Position numbers and translations under genes: made by a program. Positions 1-11,991 of a stretch of DNA of 32,375 nt are shown in pieces. Location of the stretch: assembly GCA_018670435.1 (NCBI GenBank), contig JABHRC010000025.1:1-32375 (forward strand). The letters run 5' to 3'. Source of the DNA: Gammaproteobacteria bacterium. GTDB lineage: Bacteria > Pseudomonadota > Gammaproteobacteria > GCA-002705445 > GCA-002716945. Numbering within the stretch: position 1 is the first letter of the stretch; each line of letters opens with the position of its first letter. A model generated the notes under the pieces. The model saw nothing but the letters and a program-made list of their open reading frames with translations. It was not told the DNA's origin and did not search any database.

Positions 1-2034
1 CTGCAGGAGTGTGTGAGTACTGGTAACTATGAAGATTATAAGAAATATGCTGATCTTGTTAATGGGAGAAATCCAAGTTTTATGCGAGATTTATTATCTC
101 TAAAATCAACAACACAAAAAATCTCGATAGGAAAAGTTGAGTCTATCAAGAAAATCTTTCATAGGTTTGACACAGCTGGTATGTCCTTAGGTGCCTTGTC
201 ACCTGAAGCACATGAAGCATTAGCGATTGCAATGAATACTCTTGGTGGACGTTCTAATTCAGGTGAAGGAGGAGAAGATAAGCAAAGATTTAATACAAAT
301 AAGACTTCTAAAATTAAGCAAGTAGCATCTGGAAGATTTGGTGTTACACCTCACTATCTTGTGAATGCAGAAGTGATTCAGATAAAAATTGCGCAAGGCG
401 CAAAACCTGGCGAAGGTGGTCAGCTCCCAGGCGATAAAGTCAATGATATGATTGCAGAACTAAGGTTTTCTGTTCCTGGTGTAACATTAATCTCGCCTCC
501 ACCACATCATGATATATATTCAATTGAAGATCTAGCCCAGCTTATCTTTGATCTTAAACAAGTAAATAACAAGGCTTTGATATCTGTTAAATTAGTTTCA
601 CAAGCAGGTGTTGGCACTATTGCAGCTGGTGTTGCTAAAGCATATGCAGATCTAATCACCATTTCTGGATATGATGGAGGAACTGGTGCTAGTCCACTAA
701 CATCTGTTAAATATGCAGGAAGCCCATGGGAATTAGGTATAAGTGAAGCACATCAAACTTTAATGATGAATAATTTAAGACATAAAGTTAGATTACAAAC
801 AGATGGTGGATTGAAAACAGGATTAGATATTGTAAAAGGAGCAATGCTAGGTGCGGAGAGTTTTGGGTTTGGAACATCTGTAATGGTTGCTTTGGGTTGT
901 AAATATTTAAGAATATGCCATTTAAATAACTGTGCGACCGGAGTTGCTACCCAAAATAAAATACTACGTATGAAACACTTTAGTGGAAGCCCAGACAGAG
1001 TTGTAAATTATTTTAAATTTGTTGCCCAAGATGTTAGGGAGATTCTTGCAGATTTAGGATTTTCATCACTAAGCGAGATTATTGGTAGAACAGATTTACT
1101 GAAACAAGTTAAAGGTAAAACAAACAAACATAAAAAGCTTGACCTGAAAAAGTTACTATTTTCGGTTAAAAATGGTAGTCCAAAATATTGTACTAAAAAA
1201 TCTAATAATCCTTTTGATAAAGCTATTTTAGCGAAAAAGATACTAAAGGATGCTTTCCCGTTTATAAAGAAAAAGGAGAAAGCAACTCTATCTTATAAGA
1301 TAAAAAACTTTAACAGAAGTATTGGTGCAAATGTATCAGGAGAAATTGCTCGTCTGTATGGTAATTATAGTTTGAAGTCTAGCCCTATAATATTAAAGCT
1401 CGAGGGGACAGCTGGACAAAGCTTAGGTGCATGGAATGCGGGTGGTTTAAATATTATTTTAACTGGTGATGCAAATGACTATGTAGGCAAAGGAATGGCT
1501 AGTGGCAAAATCATTGTGAAGGTACCAAAAATATTAAAAGAAGCAGCAAATAAAATGATTATTATCGGTAATACTTGTCTATATGGAGCTACAGGAGGAA
1601 AACTCTTTGCTGAGGGTATTGCAGGAGAAAGATTTGGTGTCAGGAACTCAGGATGCACAGCTGTAATAGAAGGTAGTGGGGATCATACGTGTGAATATAT
1701 GACCGGAGGAGCTGTTATTATACTAGGAGAAACAGGTGATAACTTTGGAGCAGGCATGACCGGAGGTTTATCTTTTGTTTATGATAAAGATAATACTTTT
1801 GATAAAAAAATAAATAACGAATCTGTGGAAATTGCAAAACTTTCAGAATCAATATTCACAGAGCATAAAAAATACTTATTAAAATCTTTAAAAGAGTACT
1901 ATAAAGATACAGATAGCTATGTTGCAAAATCAATCATTTCAAAATTTAATGAAGAGATTAATAAATTTGTTATTGTAAAACCAAAAGCTTCTGATTATAA
2001 AAGTTTACTAGCGATATTAACAAAGGCTGCATAA
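1..2034 (+). CDS. gltB: Glutamate synthase large subunit, C-terminal part (5' end outside window)
   Basis: The large subunit of NADPH-dependent glutamate synthase makes glutamate from 2-oxoglutarate and glutamine-derived ammonia. Only the C-terminal ~677 residues are present. The reading frame is open from base 1, so the GTG at 13 in the ORF track is an internal valine and not a start. The fragment covers the FMN-binding synthase domain (roughly residues 30-420, with the [16 protein letters not shown] and [11 protein letters not shown] motifs). The 3Fe-4S cluster ligands are spaced C-x5-C-x4-C ([12 protein letters not shown], ~296-307). A C-terminal glycine-rich beta-helix domain follows (~430-640). 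The N-terminal glutaminase domain lies upstream of the window. The small subunit gltD is not here. The stop is one base from the dnaG start, so the two genes are probably co-transcribed. Family assignment is certain. Confidence 0.96.
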   Translation: MQECVSTGNYEDYKKYADLVNGRNPSFMRDLLSLKSTTQKISIGKVESIKKIFHRFDTAGMSLGALSPEAHEALAIAMNTLGGRSNSGEGGEDKQRFNTNKTSKIKQVASGRFGVTPHYLVNAEVIQIKIAQGAKPGEGGQLPGDKVNDMIAELRFSVPGVTLISPPPHHDIYSIEDLAQLIFDLKQVNNKALISVKLVSQAGVGTIAAGVAKAYADLITISGYDGGTGASPLTSVKYAGSPWELGISEAHQTLMMNNLRHKVRLQTDGGLKTGLDIVKGAMLGAESFGFGTSVMVALGCKYLRICHLNNCATGVATQNKILRMKHFSGSPDRVVNYFKFVAQDVREILADLGFSSLSEIIGRTDLLKQVKGKTNKHKKLDLKKLLFSVKNGSPKYCTKKSNNPFDKAILAKKILKDAFPFIKKKEKATLSYKIKNFNRSIGANVSGEIARLYGNYSLKSSPIILKLEGTAGQSLGAWNAGGLNIILTGDANDYVGKGMASGKIIVKVPKILKEAANKMIIIGNTCLYGATGGKLFAEGIAGERFGVRNSGCTAVIEGSGDHTCEYMTGGAVIILGETGDNFGAGMTGGLSFVYDKDNTFDKKINNESVEIAKLSESIFTEHKKYLLKSLKEYYKDTDSYVAKSIISKFNEEINKFVIVKPKASDYKSLLAILTKAA

Positions 2035-2035
2035 G

Positions 2036-3736
2036 ATGAGCAGTCTTGATAGAGCATTTATAGATGATTTGCTATCTAGAATTGATATTGTTGAAGTAAT
2101 AGGAAATGCCATTCAACTAAAAAAACATGGTAATGGGTTCAAAGGCCTCTGTCCATTTCATTCTGAGAATACTCCCTCATTTAACGTATCTAATACAAAA
2201 CAGTTTTATCATTGTTTTGGATGCGGTGCATCTGGAGATGTAATTAAATTCTTAAGAGAGCATGATGGATTGACATTTATTGAAGCAATTGAAAAGTTAG
2301 CTTATATGGCTAATGTAGAGATGCCTAAAGGAAATACAAACAAAAGAGATACCAGTAAAACTCTATTGGACACAAATCAATTGGTTAATGAACAATTTTC
2401 AAAAAATCTAGCAAACGATACAAATGCGAAAACATATTTATCAAAGAGAAATATTAATCAAAATATGATTGATGATTTTAGTATTGGTGTATCAAAAGAT
2501 AGCTGGGATAGTATTACAGAGTTATTAGGTAAAATACAGAAGATAAAAGAAGGCTTAGAACTTGGACTATTAGTTAAAAATAAAGATAAAATATATGATC
2601 GTTTTAGAAATAGAATAATGTTTCCAATTAGAAATACATCTGGAAATATTATTGCATTTGGAGGACGGGCTTTGAGCAAAGATGATAATGCTAAATATAT
2701 TAATTCACCTGAGTCAGGATTATTTTATAAAAGTTCTGAGTTATATGGATTATTTGAATCTAAGCAATATATAAATAAAGTAGATCAGATAATTGTTGTA
2801 GAAGGTTATACGGATGTAATCGCACTTCACCAAAATGGAATTAAAAATGCAGTCGCTGCTCTTGGCACTGCATTTACAAAGTTTCATATTAATAAACTTC
2901 TAAGATATAGCAAGAATATAGTCTTTTGTTTTGATGGCGATCTTGCTGGGCAGAAAGCAGCATGGAAAGCTTTAGATAACTGTCTTTCAGAAATAAGAGA
3001 TGGAGTGAATATTGGATTTAGCTTTATAGCAAATGGTAAAGATCCAGATGAGCTATGTAATGAAAATATAAGTATGTTCAAAGACACTATCACTAATAAT
3101 GTCGCTTTATCAGAATTTATGTTTAATACTATTGGAAAAGACTTAGATTTAAAAAAAGTTGAAGATAAAACAGCTTTTGTAAAAAATATGATTCCATTAA
3201 TAGAGAAGATTCCAAATGGATTATATAAAAAACTATTGAAGGAAAAATTACTTAATATAACAAAGCTTTCAGAAGCTGATTTATTTTCGAAAGCAAAAGT
3301 CATAGATAATAAAAAAACTATTAAAAATAATCAGATTCCAAATAAATTAGGAACAACAGATTCTTTAGTTTTATCAATATTTTTGGAACATCCGGAATTA
3401 TTAGCAAGCTTCGAAAATCAAATTATTAATTTAATACAGAATGAGGATGTAAGAGAAATGCTTGGCATGATAAAAAACTTGAAAGTTAACAATATATTTC
3501 AGTTAAATAAGTTTCTCGAAAATGGTGGGGTGAAAAAAGATTTATTTTTAAGATATTCTTCAGAAAAAATTATGTATACAAATATAGAGTCTGCTAAACA
3601 AACTATTAGCTCTATAATTAATAATATAAAAGAAAAAAGTCAAGAATCTCAGTATTTTGACATACTTAGAAAGTTTTCAAATGGAGAAGACTTATCTGAT
3701 AATGAAAAAGGGATACTTAAAAGTTTCAAAAAGTGA
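2036..3736 (+). CDS. dnaG: DNA primase
   Basis: Makes the RNA primers for leading-strand initiation and Okazaki fragments, working with the DnaB helicase. At 566 residues it is close to the 581 of E. coli DnaG. The N-terminal CHC2 zinc-binding domain has ligands C39, H42, C60 and C63 (GLCPFHSENTPSF ... HCFGCG). The TOPRIM catalytic core is seen in VVEGYTDVIALHQ and FCFDGDLAGQKAAWKAL. The C-terminal ~130 residues are poorly conserved, as expected for the DnaB-interacting domain. The gene starts one base after gltB. In many proteobacteria dnaG sits between rpsU and rpoD; neither is present here, so it has left that operon. The next gene, metK, is separated by 57 bases. Confidence 0.97.
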   Translation: MSSLDRAFIDDLLSRIDIVEVIGNAIQLKKHGNGFKGLCPFHSENTPSFNVSNTKQFYHCFGCGASGDVIKFLREHDGLTFIEAIEKLAYMANVEMPKGNTNKRDTSKTLLDTNQLVNEQFSKNLANDTNAKTYLSKRNINQNMIDDFSIGVSKDSWDSITELLGKIQKIKEGLELGLLVKNKDKIYDRFRNRIMFPIRNTSGNIIAFGGRALSKDDNAKYINSPESGLFYKSSELYGLFESKQYINKVDQIIVVEGYTDVIALHQNGIKNAVAALGTAFTKFHINKLLRYSKNIVFCFDGDLAGQKAAWKALDNCLSEIRDGVNIGFSFIANGKDPDELCNENISMFKDTITNNVALSEFMFNTIGKDLDLKKVEDKTAFVKNMIPLIEKIPNGLYKKLLKEKLLNITKLSEADLFSKAKVIDNKKTIKNNQIPNKLGTTDSLVLSIFLEHPELLASFENQIINLIQNEDVREMLGMIKNLKVNNIFQLNKFLENGGVKKDLFLRYSSEKIMYTNIESAKQTISSIINNIKEKSQESQYFDILRKFSNGEDLSDNEKGILKSFKK

Positions 3737-3743
3737 CAATTCC

Positions 3744-3773
3744 CTTAGATAATGACTTAATTTAATGATATAT
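3744..3773 (+). promoter_or_regulatory. Possible promoter of metK
   Basis: The 57-base gap between dnaG and metK contains TATATT (3768-3773), about 20 bases before the metK ATG. A weak TTAGAT lies 18 bases further upstream. The match is poor at -35 and the region is AT-rich, so this is tentative. The gap is too short for any known SAM riboswitch class plus a terminator. Confidence 0.25.
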
Positions 3774-3793
3774 TAGTTTGGAATTAAAATATC

Positions 3794-6302
<2,509 letters not shown>

Positions 6303-6333
6303 ATTTGATATCTTTCTACCAATAGTTTACTAA

Positions 6334-7698
6334 ATGTCTAAAAAAGAACGTAATACTTTTCTCAGTCTTGTGAAAAGAGATTTAAAGGTTGTATGGCATC
6401 CATGCACCCAAATGAAAGATCATGAAAAAATTCCACTAATACCTATTAAAAAGGGTAAAGGTATATGGCTGGAAGATTATGATGGTAATCAATATATAGA
6501 TGCTATAAGTTCTTGGTGGGTAAATATTTTTGGGCACTCCAATCCTTATATAAATAATCAAATATCAAAACAGCTTGATAACCTCGAACATGTATTATTG
6601 GCAGGATTTACTCATGAACCAGCGATAGACCTTGCCGAGAGATTAGTCAAATTATCACCTCCTAAAATTAAGAAATGCTTTTTTACAGACAATGGCTCTT
6701 CAGCAGTAGATGCAGCGATGAAAATGAGTTACCACTATTGGAAAAATAAAGGATTTAAGAAGAAATCAAAATTTATATCTTTGTCAAATAGTTATCATGG
6801 AGAAACATTAGGGTCATTGTCAGTATCGAATATTGACTTATATAAAAAAACCTATGAAGAATTAATGATAGATACCATAGTAGTTGAATCACCAGATTGT
6901 TACTTAAAAAATGAAAAGCATACAGACAAACAGCATACTGAAATCATGTTTGATAAAATGCTAAAAACTATAGAAAATAATCATAAGGAGGTATGTGCTG
7001 TGATAATTGAACCGCTTGTTCAATGCGCAGGTTATATGAGAATGTATCATCCAATTTATTTAAAGTTATTGAGAGAAGCCTGTGATAAATACAATATCCA
7101 TTTAATTGCGGATGAAATTGCAGTAGGGTTTGGTAGGACGGGAACTATGTTTGCTTACGAGCAAAGTAAAATTACACCTGATATAATCTGCCTATCAAAG
7201 GGAATTACGGGTGGATATATGACTCTATCAACTATTCTCACAACTAATAACATATATGATGCTTTTTATGATGAATATACAAAGTTAAATGCTTTCCTGC
7301 ATTCTCATAGTTATACAGCTAATCCTATTGCCTGCTCTGCTGCAAATGCTTCATTAGACATATTTGAAAAAAAACAGATTATAACAAAAAATAAAATACT
7401 ATCGGAACACATATCTAAGTCCTTAAAAAGTATTGCGACACATGATAATGTCGGTGATGTAAGGCAACATGGTATGATTGCAGCAATAGAAATGGTTAAA
7501 GATAAATCAAGTAAAAAACCATATCCATGGGAAGAAAGAAGGGGTCTAAAAGCATATGAATATGGTCTAAAAAATAATGTTCTTATTAGACCATTAGGGA
7601 ATGTAATATATTTTATGCCACCATATATAATTAAAGAAAGAGAGATTGATAAAGTAATAAACGTAATAGAAGGTGCTATAGATATTGCAACTAAATAA
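6334..7698 (+). CDS. bioA: Adenosylmethionine-8-amino-7-oxononanoate aminotransferase
   Basis: A PLP-dependent class III aminotransferase that converts 7-keto-8-aminopelargonate to 7,8-diaminopelargonate in biotin synthesis, using SAM as amino donor. It has 454 residues against ~430 usually. BioA hallmarks include the N-terminal WHPCTQM segment, SSWWVNIFGHSNP, TDNGSSAVDAAMKM and DEIAVGFGRTGTMF (260-271). The PLP lysine is K289 in CLSKGITGG. No other biotin gene is nearby. bioA followed by rsmE is an arrangement I recall from Pseudomonas. The last 14 bases overlap the rsmE reading frame. The start ATG at 6334 has no clear ribosome binding site. Using SAM links it functionally to metK two genes upstream. 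Confidence 0.96.
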   Translation: MSKKERNTFLSLVKRDLKVVWHPCTQMKDHEKIPLIPIKKGKGIWLEDYDGNQYIDAISSWWVNIFGHSNPYINNQISKQLDNLEHVLLAGFTHEPAIDLAERLVKLSPPKIKKCFFTDNGSSAVDAAMKMSYHYWKNKGFKKKSKFISLSNSYHGETLGSLSVSNIDLYKKTYEELMIDTIVVESPDCYLKNEKHTDKQHTEIMFDKMLKTIENNHKEVCAVIIEPLVQCAGYMRMYHPIYLKLLREACDKYNIHLIADEIAVGFGRTGTMFAYEQSKITPDIICLSKGITGGYMTLSTILTTNNIYDAFYDEYTKLNAFLHSHSYTANPIACSAANASLDIFEKKQIITKNKILSEHISKSLKSIATHDNVGDVRQHGMIAAIEMVKDKSSKKPYPWEERRGLKAYEYGLKNNVLIRPLGNVIYFMPPYIIKEREIDKVINVIEGAIDIATK

Positions 7699-8395
7699 AT
7701 TACATAGAATATATATTAATGACAGCATATCTATAAATGATGAGTTAAAGATAAATTCTGATACTTCCAATCATATTAAAAATGTTCTTAGAATAAGGAA
7801 TAACAGTAAAATCGTTGTTTTCAATGGCGATGGTAAAGAATATATAGCGGAAGTTAATTATACTGATAACTCCACTATTCTAATAAAACATGCAAATCCA
7901 TCCAGAAAAGATAATACACACCAAATAACATTAGCTCAATGTATCCCAAGTGCTAAACATATGGATTTAGCAATTCAAAAATCAGTAGAGATAGGTATTA
8001 ATAAAATTGTTCCTGTAATTTCTGAGAGAAGTCACCCAGGAGATCATAAAAAAAAATACTCTCACTGGAAAAATATTATTATACATTCTACGGAACAATC
8101 AAATGGACTATTTTTAACCGAATTAGATGAAATCACAGATTTAGAAAAATTTCTCATCACTGTTAGCGAAAATGCATCTTGCAAGATATGTTTTCATATG
8201 TCTGGACGGAAGATTACTAAAAATGATAAGAGTCATCAATCACATATAATACTAATTGGTCCAGAAGGTGGCTTTTCAACTAAGGAAATAGACTTAATTG
8301 AAAGATATAACTGGAATATAGTGAGCCTTGGAGATAGGATATTGAGAACGGAAACTGCTGCTATTGTTGCGCAAACAATATTGAGAGATTTTTGA
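7685..8395 (+). CDS. rsmE: 16S rRNA (uracil1498-N3)-methyltransferase
   Basis: Methylates U1498 of 16S rRNA using SAM. The 236-residue protein has the N-terminal PUA-like segment (HRIYIND ... NHIKNVLRIRNNSKIVVFNGDGKEY). It also has the C-terminal SPOUT knot motifs LIGPEGGFSTKE and LGDRILRTETAAI. The start is a TTG at 7685 inside the end of bioA. No ATG or GTG occurs in frame before the conserved N-terminus, so either TTG is used or the start is non-standard. gshA begins one base after its stop, and translational coupling is likely across bioA-rsmE-gshA. Confidence 0.94.
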   Translation: MQLNKLHRIYINDSISINDELKINSDTSNHIKNVLRIRNNSKIVVFNGDGKEYIAEVNYTDNSTILIKHANPSRKDNTHQITLAQCIPSAKHMDLAIQKSVEIGINKIVPVISERSHPGDHKKKYSHWKNIIIHSTEQSNGLFLTELDEITDLEKFLITVSENASCKICFHMSGRKITKNDKSHQSHIILIGPEGGFSTKEIDLIERYNWNIVSLGDRILRTETAAIVAQTILRDF

Positions 8396-8396
8396 A

Positions 8397-9647
8397 ATGC
8401 ATAATATAAAAACAATCGCGGGATATACTAAGTCATTTTCTAATGAAGAGCTTCATTCAGCTATTATTGGAAATCATATGAATATAGAGTCATGGTTTAG
8501 AAAGCAATGGATTAAATATCCCGCTCCTTTTTATTCTTCAATAGATCTAAGAAATTCAGGATATAAGATAGCGCCTGTAGACACAAATCTATTTCCAGCA
8601 GGATTTAATAATTTGGATAATAATTTAGACTTCTTATATATATCTGCCGTACAACATGTACTAGAAAGAATATCCCCAACATTGACAAAAGTTTTAATCA
8701 TATCTGAAAATCATACAAGAAATCAGTTTTATCTTTCAAGTATTGATTCACTTTCAAATATAATCAGAAAAGCAGGATATGAGGTTATTGTTTCCTCATT
8801 GTTAGATAGCAATGGAGAAACAAAAAAATTACTAATTAATAAAGACCAAATATTGTCTCATGGTAGTTTTACGCCTGATGTAATACTGCTAAATAATGAT
8901 TTATCAGATGGTATTCCAGAGATCTTAAATGACATTAAACAACCTATTCTTCCAGATAAGAATCTAGGCTGGACAAATAGATCTAAAACAATACACTTTG
9001 AATACTATACTGATGTAATTAACAATTTCTCTCGTCTCTTACAAATTGACCCATGGTTTATTGAGCCTTTATTTAGAAATTGCGGGGAAATAGACTTCAA
9101 AACTAAGCAAGGTGAAAATTGTCTAATTCGTCATGCATCGAGACTGTTTACATTAATTCAAGAAAAATATGATCAATATAATATTAATGAAGAACCATAT
9201 ATTATGATCAAAGCAGATTCCGGAACATATGGCATGGGAATTATGCAGGTCAGAAACATAGATGAACTTATGAATCTGAATAGAAAACAAAGAACTAGAA
9301 TGTTGAAAACTAAAGGTGGTAATAAAGTTGATAGGGTTATACTTCAAGAAGGTATTTATTCAAATGAAATTCTTAAACCAACAAATCATGTTGCTGAGCC
9401 AGTAATATATTCATTTGGTAGTAACCTAGTAGGAGGTTTCTATAGATTACATGACGCAAAGAATAATTCTGAAAATTTAAATAGCCCAGGGATGACATTT
9501 CATCCAATACCATTTAAAGAAGCATGTATAAATCCTAATGATAATGAAACAATATACTCAGATACAAATAAGTTTTATATCTATGGTGTGATCGCAAGAT
9601 TAGCAATACTGGCTGCATCAAAAGAATTATATAATATAGAACCTTAA
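8397..9647 (+). CDS. gshA: Glutamate-cysteine ligase, Acidithiobacillus-type
   Basis: Catalyses the first step of glutathione synthesis, joining glutamate and cysteine with ATP. The 416-residue sequence looks like the ATP-grasp-like GshA family first named from Acidithiobacillus ferrooxidans, not the longer E. coli type. Visible features are SWFRKQWIKYPAPFYSSIDLRNSGYKIAPVDTNLFPAGFNNL, LGWTNRSKTIHFEYY, and the segment YIMIKADSGTYGMGIMQV with a likely nucleotide-binding glycine loop. Direct placement before gshB, two bases apart, supports the function. In this family gshA and gshB often sit together, whereas in E. coli they are separate. Identification rests on recalled family motifs plus context. 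Confidence 0.88.
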   Translation: MHNIKTIAGYTKSFSNEELHSAIIGNHMNIESWFRKQWIKYPAPFYSSIDLRNSGYKIAPVDTNLFPAGFNNLDNNLDFLYISAVQHVLERISPTLTKVLIISENHTRNQFYLSSIDSLSNIIRKAGYEVIVSSLLDSNGETKKLLINKDQILSHGSFTPDVILLNNDLSDGIPEILNDIKQPILPDKNLGWTNRSKTIHFEYYTDVINNFSRLLQIDPWFIEPLFRNCGEIDFKTKQGENCLIRHASRLFTLIQEKYDQYNINEEPYIMIKADSGTYGMGIMQVRNIDELMNLNRKQRTRMLKTKGGNKVDRVILQEGIYSNEILKPTNHVAEPVIYSFGSNLVGGFYRLHDAKNNSENLNSPGMTFHPIPFKEACINPNDNETIYSDTNKFYIYGVIARLAILAASKELYNIEP

Positions 9648-9649
9648 GC

Positions 9650-10606
9650 ATGTATTCATTTGGCATAATAATGGATCCCATTGAAAATATTAATCCTAAA
9701 GAGGATTCAACGTTTTCAATGATTATAGCTCTTCAAAAGAAAAATAATATTGAATATATTATTCCGAATACAATACATCTAATTAATCAGAAAGTTTTTG
9801 CAAAAGTAAAAAAACTTCATGTGTTCAAAAGGAAGAAAGATTTTTTCACACTGTCAAAATCTAGATTAGTGGATTTATCAAAACTAAATTGTATATTATT
9901 TAGAAAAGACCCTCCAGTAAATGAAAAATATATACATATGACTCATATGCTAGATTATCTAGAGCAAGATGGAGTGTTAATAATTAATTCACCTCAATCT
10001 ATTAGAGATTTTAATGAAAAATTATTAGGTAACAATCTAACCAATCATTCTGTGCCAACGCTAGTATCTTCAAATCAAGATATAATAATAAGTTTTATTA
10101 ATAAATACAAACAAGTTGTTGTAAAGCCACTAAATTTAATGGGCGGGCAAGATATAATCAAATTATCATATCGAGACAAGTCTCTTTCAAGAAAGATAAC
10201 TAATATAACTCAAGATGCAGAAAAATTTATAATGGTACAAAAATATTTAAACCAGGTAAAAAATGGAGACACAAGGATCTTAATTATAAATGGCATTGTT
10301 CATGAAGATGTATTGGTACGATATCCTCCAAAGAATGACTTTAGGGCAAACCTTTCATATGGTGGAAAGTTTGAGGTAAAAAAAATAAAATATAAGCATC
10401 TCAGTCATCTAAAAGATATAGGGGTTTTTCTTAAAAATAATAGAATATATTTTGCGGGAGTTGATATGATTGGTGACTATATTACTGAAATTAATATTAC
10501 ATCACCTACTGGAATTCAGCAGATAGAAACAAAAGACAAGTATTTGAGTTCAAAAATATCTAAAGAGTTTGAAAAGATAGTTGAGCAATATTATGACGAT
10601 AAATAA
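9650..10606 (+). CDS. gshB: Glutathione synthetase
   Basis: Adds glycine to gamma-glutamylcysteine with ATP to complete glutathione. The protein is 318 residues (E. coli 316). It has the N-terminal FGIIMDPIENINPKEDSTF stretch and RKDPPVNEKYIH. The ATP-grasp features are VVKPLNLMGGQDI, GDTRILIINGIVHEDVLVRYPP, and the metal-binding end VDMIGDYITEINITSPTG. It starts two bases after gshA, and its 3' end overlaps ruvX by 14 bases. The gshB-ruvX link matches the gshB-yqgE-yqgF order of many gammaproteobacteria, here without yqgE. Confidence 0.96.
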   Translation: MYSFGIIMDPIENINPKEDSTFSMIIALQKKNNIEYIIPNTIHLINQKVFAKVKKLHVFKRKKDFFTLSKSRLVDLSKLNCILFRKDPPVNEKYIHMTHMLDYLEQDGVLIINSPQSIRDFNEKLLGNNLTNHSVPTLVSSNQDIIISFINKYKQVVVKPLNLMGGQDIIKLSYRDKSLSRKITNITQDAEKFIMVQKYLNQVKNGDTRILIINGIVHEDVLVRYPPKNDFRANLSYGGKFEVKKIKYKHLSHLKDIGVFLKNNRIYFAGVDMIGDYITEINITSPTGIQQIETKDKYLSSKISKEFEKIVEQYYDDK

Positions 10607-11033
10607 AGACTATCTATACATGTCGATAGATTTTGGTATTAACAAGATTGGGTTTGCCATAGGTCAATTGATAACAAAAAAAGCAACACCATTGAAAATT
10701 ATTTATAATAGTAAAAAAGGGATTAATTGGTGTGATATTGAAAGTTTAGTTGCTGAATGGCAGCCCAATGTCATAATCATAGGTTACCCTTATAGCAAAG
10801 TTAGAAGCAGTTTCAATAAAAAACTTGATTCATTTATTGAAGAGATTACTGAAAAATACTTGGATTCTATTCAAATAGTAAAGTTCTCAGAAATATTATC
10901 CACAGAGGAAAGTAAAGTAATATATAGTGATATTAGAAAAAGCCAATATAATATAAAAAAGAAATCTGATTTAGATGATTTGTCAGCTTCAGTGATTTTA
11001 GAAAGCTGGTTTAATGAAAATATGATAAGATGA
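10593..11033 (+). CDS. ruvX: RuvX/YqgF-family Holliday junction resolvase-like nuclease
   Basis: A small RNase H-like fold protein of the YqgF family, implicated in 16S rRNA 5'-end processing and in junction resolution. I chose the ATG at 10593 over the track's TTG at 10581 because it leaves a short lead into the conserved first strand. The resulting protein is 146 residues. Features are MSIDFGINKIGFAIGQ (first catalytic aspartate), EWQPNVIIIGYPY, and DLDDLSASVILESWF (last acidic residue). The segment that reads DERLST in E. coli YqgF is SEILST here, so the aspartate is replaced while the glutamate and ST are kept. The start overlaps the end of gshB. pyrB follows after 4 bases, as in the conserved yqgF-pyr order. 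Confidence 0.88.
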   Translation: MTINKDYLYMSIDFGINKIGFAIGQLITKKATPLKIIYNSKKGINWCDIESLVAEWQPNVIIIGYPYSKVRSSFNKKLDSFIEEITEKYLDSIQIVKFSEILSTEESKVIYSDIRKSQYNIKKKSDLDDLSASVILESWFNENMIR

Positions 11034-11037
11034 AATT

Positions 11038-11985
11038 ATGAAAATAGATTACAATCTTCAATTAAATAAAAATAATAAATTACAACATTTCTTGAATATA
11101 GAAAATTTATCAAAAGAACATATAAATGAAATTATAGATCTAGCTGATAACTATATTAGTAGTAACAGCAATAAATTTAAAGATTTAGAAGGAAAAACAA
11201 TAGCAAGCTTATTTTTTGAGCCCAGTACAAGAACTAAAACTACATTTGAACTGGCCTCAAAAAGATTATCAGCAGATTTTATTAATATTGATATAGCTAA
11301 TTCGTCGACACTTAAAGGTGAGTCAATTTTAGATATGATTAAAACATTGGAAGCAATGGAGTGTGATATGTTTATCGTAAGACACTCTTCTTCAGGGACA
11401 CCACACTATATTGCTAAAGAAGTTGGAGATAAAATTTCCATAATTAATGCTGGAGACGGTATACATGCTCACCCTACGCAGGCGATGCTAGATATGTACA
11501 CAATAAAAAAACATAAGGGTGGTTTTGAAAATTTAAATGTGTCAATTGTCGGTGACATATTACACTCTAGAGTAGCAAAATCTTTAATAGCAAGTCTTAA
11601 AATATTATCAGTAGCGAATATAAATATAATTGGGCCAAAAAATTTAATGCCAGAAAATATAAATGAGTTAGGAGTTAACTATTTTTCCAACCTAGAAGAA
11701 GGTATAAATAATGTTGATGTTATAATCATGCTCAGACTTCAACAAGAACGGATGAAAGAAGCTTTTATATCTACAGAAGATTATTATAATGATTATGGCC
11801 TGACTAAAAAAAAGATTAAGTTAGCTAAAAAAGATGTGATTGTAATGCACCCTGGGCCAATTAATCGTGGTATAGAAATTGACTCAGAAGTAGCTGATGG
11901 TCCTAATTCTGTAATTTTGGATCAGGTTACTGTAGGAATATCAATCAGAATGGCTATCATGTCTCTTATTTTTAAAAATAAATAA
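11038..11985 (+). CDS. pyrB: Aspartate carbamoyltransferase catalytic chain
   Basis: Condenses carbamoyl phosphate with aspartate in pyrimidine synthesis. The 315-residue protein has the carbamoyl phosphate loop FFEPSTRTKTTFELA, the HAHPTQAMLDM segment, and MHPGPINRG. The N-terminal extension before the first helix resembles the Pseudomonas-type PyrB rather than the E. coli form. No pyrI regulatory chain, pyrR or pyrC-like gene is adjacent. In Pseudomonas-type operons a dihydroorotase-like PyrC partner usually follows, so here the enzyme would have to work alone or with a partner encoded elsewhere. It lies between ruvX and yggS in a continuous run of genes. Confidence 0.97.
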   Translation: MKIDYNLQLNKNNKLQHFLNIENLSKEHINEIIDLADNYISSNSNKFKDLEGKTIASLFFEPSTRTKTTFELASKRLSADFINIDIANSSTLKGESILDMIKTLEAMECDMFIVRHSSSGTPHYIAKEVGDKISIINAGDGIHAHPTQAMLDMYTIKKHKGGFENLNVSIVGDILHSRVAKSLIASLKILSVANINIIGPKNLMPENINELGVNYFSNLEEGINNVDVIIMLRLQQERMKEAFISTEDYYNDYGLTKKKIKLAKKDVIVMHPGPINRGIEIDSEVADGPNSVILDQVTVGISIRMAIMSLIFKNK

Positions 11986-11991
11986 TAAGAA

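Noticed and set aside
2884-3303. Minus-strand ORF of 139 codons within dnaG
   Set aside because: It is antisense to well-conserved primase sequence and has the low-complexity hydrophobic composition of an AT-rich shadow frame.
3737-3793. SAM riboswitch before metK
   Set aside because: The gap is 57 bases, AT-rich, and shows no stem-loop pattern of known SAM or SAM/SAH riboswitches.
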